Source: Streptantibioticus rubrisoli (GTDB lineage: Bacteria; Actinomycetota; Actinomycetes; Streptomycetales; Streptomycetaceae). Taken from it: DNA of 64,000 nt. The notes under the pieces were generated by a model. That model saw only the letters and a program-made list of their open reading frames with translations. It was not told the DNA's origin and made no database searches. The stretch is taken from positions 1 through 64,000 of the forward strand of contig NZ_JANFNH010000031.1 in NCBI RefSeq assembly GCF_024436055.1. The letters are read 5' to 3'. The position numbers and the translations under genes are program-made. Below, in pieces: positions 60,656 through 64,000 of this stretch; the first letter of the stretch is position 1; each line of letters starts with the position of its first letter.

Positions 60656-60880
60656 TCAGGTCAGGCGCTTGCGTAGCTTGCCCGCGAGCGCACCGCCCGC
60701 GCCAAGGACGGCCAGGGCCTCATCCAGCGACATTCCGCGCGCCAGCAGGACGATCAGCGTGGTCAGGATGACGACCAGGACGAGTAACCCGGATAGGTCG
60801 ACCGCCGTGATGGCGGCGCGGACAGACGCGGACAGCCCGCACCCCGCGGAGGGGACGGGCTCAGGAAGCAGGGACGACAA
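60656..60880 (-). CDS. Small single-helix membrane protein
   Basis: A 74-residue frame from a TTG nine bases past AGGAG. Residues 28-48 (LSGLLVLVVILTTLIVLLAR) form one membrane helix, followed by a Gly/Ala-rich segment and a basic tail (GKLRKRLT). Function unknown. It precedes the XRE-type gene on the same strand and is likely co-transcribed with it. Confidence 0.55.
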   Translation of the reverse strand: MSSLLPEPVPSAGCGLSASVRAAITAVDLSGLLVLVVILTTLIVLLARGMSLDEALAVLGAGGALAGKLRKRLT

Positions 60881-60936
60881 GGCGAGGATCTCCTCACACT
60901 GGGCGAACGGTCTGAAGATGTGGTCTGGACAATCGC

Positions 60937-60951
60937 CTCAACTACGTTGAG
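60937..60951. promoter_or_regulatory. Short dyad upstream of the membrane-protein/XRE operon
   Basis: CTCAAC (60937-60942) and GTTGAG (60946-60951) are a perfect inverted repeat with a 3-base spacer, extended by partly matching CG/CG flanks, 57 bases before the TTG start. Candidate operator for the XRE-type protein downstream. Confidence 0.5.
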
Positions 60952-61456
60952 ACGTACGGGACTTCACCGCACATCGGTTGCAGCCGATGCAGGCAGGAAG
61001 CCACGTTACCCACCCGAACGCCCCTCCACTCGCCGCCAGTTGCATCTGGAGACAACGCCTAAATAAAGGTCCCGCCTTTTATTTAGTGAGTGGCGCAGAA
61101 TTCTTTAGACCCTGGTGCGCCGGTCGTCTAAAAAACGCGGAATTCTCGCGGCCCATCCATCATAGCCGCAGGTCAGGACCGGTCATTCTTTCGCCCCTGT
61201 ACACAGCTGGACCCAGGTTCTTGTACCTTTCTGAGCACCCAGGGAATCTGGACGGCGTCACACACGGGCGTGTCCGCGGACACGCGGACGCCCACGGCGC
61301 AGGTCTATTGGTCTGGACAGGCACCGAGGGACAACCGGCGGCATCCCTGTTGCAGCGGGGCGGCCCCAAGTGGCCAAGGCCGAAGGGCCCGCCACTGAAC
61401 TTGGTTTCGCTGGCGCGATGAGGACTCTCGGGCACAGCGAGATAGGGCACAAGAGC
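60952..61456. other. Non-coding stretch with an A/T-rich island
   Basis: No gene is supported. An island near 61058-61160 is unusually A/T-rich for this DNA and holds two separate inverted repeats (see findings). The open plus-strand frame across it is not protein-like. Confidence 0.45.
61059..61086. repeat. A/T-rich inverted repeat
   Basis: CTAAATAAA (61059-61067) and TTTATTTAG (61078-61086) are perfect inverted copies around a G+C-rich centre (GGTCCCGCCT). In a genome with few A/T runs this is a marked exception. Confidence 0.8.
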
Positions 61457-61487
61457 GGGGCCCCGGACGATTCGTCCTGGGCCCCGT
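61457..61487. terminator. Hairpin terminator
   Basis: CGGGGCCC (61457-61464) and GGGCCCCG (61480-61487) pair, and inside them GGACG/CGTCC form a second stem around ATT with one mismatch between. The gene it serves is not clear. Confidence 0.65.
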
Positions 61488-61610
61488 CGCTTTCCCTGGC
61501 GCTGGCCGGGCTGGAGGGCATCGTCGATCTGCGCTGACCAGACGATTGTGGATAACTCCTGGGCCGTGTGCGGCTGGCCGGGAGCTTCACTGCACCGGCG
61601 CTCAACGCAA

Positions 61611-61642
61611 AAGAGGGGGACCACCTCGGTGGTTCCCCTCTT
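61611..61642 (-). terminator. Terminator of the restriction endonuclease relic
   Basis: AAGAGGGGGACCACC (61611-61625) and GGTGGTTCCCCTCTT (61628-61642) pair over 15 bp with one G-U pair. Read on the minus strand it is followed by TTTTG, giving a proper intrinsic terminator 19 bases past the minus-strand stop. Confidence 0.85.
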
Positions 61643-61660
61643 CGCTGCCTCCCTGACCCG

Positions 61661-62315
61661 CTACGTCAGCGGTGTGGCCTTACGTGGTGCGGGCAGCCGC
61701 GGCAGCAGCTCCCACAGCGGGCGGGAGCCCGCCGCCCATGTGGCCAGCAGGCGCCGGTCCACCAGGTGCAGCTTTTGGGACTTCGCCAGCGGGGCGCACT
61801 TCGAGGTGAAACGGCCGTTGGTTACCAAGACCACCACGTCGGCGCCGTGCAACTGCCGGGCTGTGCCGTTGAGTACGTGCAGGTCCGGGGTCCCCACGGG
61901 GGATCCGGCGTCCCCGTTGCGGCGATGCTTGCACTGGATCACCCAACGCCGCCCGAGCGGATCGGTGGCCTTGACGTCCGCCCCGTTGTCTCCAGCTCCG
62001 CCGACCTGGACCGCGTCCGCACAGCCGTCTCGCCGCATCAGGTGGCGTATCGCGTGCTCGAACTGGCGGTGATGGAGTGCGTCGAGCTGTGGAAGCCCGT
62101 ACCGCAGGCCGTTGATGCGCACCCCTCCCACTGCGCCCGCTGCAGCACCCGGTACAGCCAGACCCCGCCAGCACCAGCGGCTATGACTGCCAGGACGACG
62201 AGATCCACCAGTTCGCCAGCAGCCACTCGATCACGGCGAGCGCGATACCGACGACCACCAGGCCCACGGCCCACTCGCCACCACCACGGCGCCGGGCCGG
62301 TGGCCGGCGGCTCAC
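61661..62315 (-). pseudogene. Mrr-like restriction endonuclease with N-terminal membrane helices, frameshifted
   Basis: Three consecutive frames give one protein: VSRRPPARRRGGGEWAVGLV with a membrane helix (VVVGIALAVIEWLLANWW), then LVVLAVIAAGAGGVWLYR with a second helix and VLQRAQWEG, then VRINGLRYGLPQLDALHHRQ, FEHAIRHLMRRDGCADAVQV, GADVKATDPLGRRWVIQCKH. The last part is the PD-(D/E)xK nuclease domain, with D and QxK present. Frame changes lie near 62200 and in a GGGG run near 62125. The GTG start overlaps the stop of the small upstream gene (GTGA). Such membrane-bound Mrr proteins cut foreign or methylated DNA in relatives. Confidence 0.75.
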
Positions 62316-62533
62316 CGCCCACTCCCCGGATGCGCCGGGGCAGTCACCTGAGTGCGTACCGCGGGTGCGTTCGGCGTGGTGACCGTCACGTGCACGTGCC
62401 CAGCCGTCAGCGCCCAGGCCGCTAAAACCACCCCGGCCAGGATCGATAACTCCCGCTTCGCTCCCGGTGCCGAGCGTGAATGCGCCCGCACCTGGGTTCC
62501 GTCCTTGCGTGTGTAGCTGTCTATGAACGGCAC
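62312..62533 (-). CDS. Small membrane-associated protein upstream of the endonuclease
   Basis: A 73-residue frame from a GTG preceded by AGGGAGGGG. It reads VPFIDSYTRKDGTQVRAHSR, SAPGAKRELSILAGVV and one weak membrane helix (LAAWALTAG), then a Thr/Pro-rich tail. The TGA overlaps the GTG of the endonuclease relic. The SYTRKDGTQVRAH phrase is shared with small proteins found with plasmid-borne nuclease genes in Streptomyces, as far as I recall. It may be a partner or immunity-like factor; that is speculation. Confidence 0.5.
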   Translation of the reverse strand: MPFIDSYTRKDGTQVRAHSRSAPGAKRELSILAGVVLAAWALTAGHVHVTVTTPNAPAVRTQVTAPAHPGSGR

Positions 62534-62639
62534 CGACGCCCCTCCCTAAAACTGTTCGACGTACCCCCGTGCCAACCAACGAGTGCAGCAGACACCACTG
62601 ACAAACCAGTCAGAAAATCGAAGGAGTGTTCTGCCAGTG

Positions 62640-63647
62640 TCAGGCGGCGAGCGCGGCCCGTAGCCCTTCGTGTGCGGGGACGGACACTCCAATCGCATCG
62701 AGCCCGACCCGCAAGACCATGGGCAGACCGCCACCGTCGGGCAGCTGGCGGCAGACCAGCGCCCACACCGAGCTGAACAGGGCCACCAGCTGAGCCAACA
62801 TCGCGTCCTGGCTGGGACCCACGCCCATCCCATCCGGGACGATGGCCACAACGACCGAACGGAACTCCTCGCGGGCTCGGGTCATCTCCTCGGTGGTCAC
62901 CATCGCCTCGCCATTGAGCAACTGCTGCACGGCCAGGTCGACCAGCCCATGACCCGACGTGCCGCTCAGCTCGATCAGCCCACGGCCGAACAGCCACCCG
63001 AACCCGGCCATCACCGCCATCTCGTCCGGCGACTCGGACGCCAACCCCAACGCGACTGCCCCCATCTGGGCCGTCTCATCGTCGGGCGGCTCCGCGAAAG
63101 CGGACCACATGCGGATCAGCATCTCGTTCAGCGGATTGTCCGGGACCTCACACCCGGCAGCCCGCAGCCGAGCCCGCATCCGCTGCGTTACCCGCCGACC
63201 AGAGTGCCGCTGTCCGTCGATGATCCGCACCATCGCCTCGGCCCGCTCGAAGGCCGGATCCAACCGCAGATCCTCCGGAACCGGGCTCGCGGCCATCTCC
63301 TGCTCCAGCTCCGCCAGCACCGTCTCCAACAACGTCCGCGTGCTGTGCCGCATGGCGCGAGCCAACACCGAGGGCTTCACCGGAGCCCCGTCCATCCACG
63401 CCAGCACGGCCAAGTCCGCCCAGCCACGGCCACGCCGCGCCCGCCGACCCAGAGCGGTCGCCAACTCCACACTGCCCTCCGGCAACGAGCACGCGCTGCC
63501 GTACCTGCCCTGCCACGTGCGCGTCGCCTGCGGCAGCAAGTCCCACTGCCGCCACCGCTCCAGCTGCGCGGCGCTCACCGCCACCCCGGCCACGCTGACC
63601 GCGGCCACTAACTCTCGATCCGCCTTACTCGGCATGCTCCTCGGCAT
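62640..63647 (-). CDS. Helical protein with MerR-like N-terminus, function unknown
   Basis: A 335-residue frame. The start (SKADRELVAAVSVAGVAVSA then QLERWRQWDLLPQATR) looks like a helix-turn-helix of the MerR or phage-repressor kind, where a polar arm precedes ERWRxxGLLP. The rest is helical with no recognised domain. Relatives appear on actinomycete mobile DNA. Start choice is weak: the ATG at 63647 gives the full HTH, and no ribosome-binding site is clear. Upstream DNA carries two CGAACGTCGAA-like motifs near 63736. Confidence 0.6.
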   Translation of the reverse strand: MPRSMPSKADRELVAAVSVAGVAVSAAQLERWRQWDLLPQATRTWQGRYGSACSLPEGSVELATALGRRARRGRGWADLAVLAWMDGAPVKPSVLARAMRHSTRTLLETVLAELEQEMAASPVPEDLRLDPAFERAEAMVRIIDGQRHSGRRVTQRMRARLRAAGCEVPDNPLNEMLIRMWSAFAEPPDDETAQMGAVALGLASESPDEMAVMAGFGWLFGRGLIELSGTSGHGLVDLAVQQLLNGEAMVTTEEMTRAREEFRSVVVAIVPDGMGVGPSQDAMLAQLVALFSSVWALVCRQLPDGGGLPMVLRVGLDAIGVSVPAHEGLRAALAA

Positions 63648-64000
63648 GCAAACGACGGTACGACCGGCCACTGACATTCGGGGCGCCCACAACGCGGGGG
63701 TCCAACTCCCCTGCACCCCGCGTTGTTGACCTCCGAACGTCGAACCCCCGCCTCCTACCGTCGAAAGCAGGGTCGTCAACCGACCGCCCGACACAGCCCA
63801 TGCAGTCTAGGAAGGCGAACCTACTCGCTCGCGAAACAAGCCGATCAAGGGATCGTCTGGAGCCGATCTGGCTACGGCCCTGTCCCCTCTCATCGGTGCG
63901 AATGCTGGTGTTGAGGTGGCACGAGGCTAACGAGCTCGTGCATGGTTGGCGGTGAGACGCCGAGGACTGCGGCGTGGCTCAGTGTTCACGTCTGCCGTGC
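63648..64000. other. Right end of window, no gene recognised
   Basis: Promoter side of the minus-strand gene. It holds TTGACC at 63724 and scattered GTCGAA motifs. No coding frame is supported to the edge of the window. Confidence 0.35.

Noticed and set aside
1-64000. tRNA, rRNA and riboswitch genes
   Set aside because: No cloverleaf, rRNA core or known riboswitch core was recognised by eye; a tRNAscan or Rfam search would settle it.

Overview
The window reads as chromosomal DNA of a Streptomyces-type actinomycete. G+C is very high throughout, coding frames have strongly G/C third positions, GTG and TTG starts are common, terminators are G+C-rich stems often lacking a U tract, and the protein families are typical of Streptomyces (MmyB-type regulators, pentapeptide, DUF1266, DUF6000, LysM/BTAD, WYL). 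No rRNA, tRNA, CRISPR array or cas gene was seen. The mix of small regulator/enzyme pairs, transposase relics and broken genes is what is usually found in an accessory arm rather than in the core; that last point is inference.

Layout. 1-3.2 kb: tail of an arginyl-tRNA synthetase-like gene, then an F420-reductase-like dehydrogenase and an IMPase-like protein facing a LysR regulator. 3.2-11 kb: an FtsX permease relic and four regulator/enzyme blocks (SRPBCC/TetR; MmyB-type regulator/broken SDR/tautomerase; broken hydrolase-NmrA-SnoaL operon/TetR). 11-20 kb: IS630, serine recombinase, IS1182 and MOSC fragments surrounding a secreted ricin-fold lectin, a secreted protein with an aerolysin-like beta pattern, a decayed coiled-coil protein and a MarR/metallo-hydrolase pair. 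20-28 kb: pentapeptide membrane protein, HxlR/NmrA, glyoxalase/WYL regulator, hydrolase, GNAT. 28-36 kb: molybdopterin oxidoreductase with an overlapping helical partner, FUSC exporter, TetR/quinone-oxidoreductase pair, IS1380 relic. 36-45 kb: a 1190-residue helical-repeat protein, an SRPBCC protein and a 916-residue zincin with three 51-residue Cys repeats. 45-55 kb: IS3 and IS5 elements, DUF1266 protein, TetR/SDR, LysM/BTAD relic, two FAD monooxygenases. 55-57 kb: a hydrolase gene behind a leader ORF and rearrangeable hairpins. 57-64 kb: XRE-type regulators, small unknown genes and a frameshifted Mrr-like restriction endonuclease.

Recurring logic. At least eight loci share one design: a one-component regulator (LysR, TetR, MmyB, MarR, HxlR, WYL) transcribed away from a small redox, hydrolase or SRPBCC/SnoaL enzyme, usually with a symmetric site in the gap. 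These look like independent detoxification or small-molecule response cassettes. Several have lost the enzyme (6.6, 8-9, 21.8 kb) while the regulator stays open.

The strongest unexplained signals are the leader ORF and three-segment hairpin system before the hydrolase at 55.96 kb, the repeat-bearing HExxH protein at 42.3 kb with no signal peptide, the aerolysin-like secreted protein at 14.3 kb, and the large orphan repeat protein at 36.8 kb. All functions are assigned from sequence recognition alone; no database search was run.
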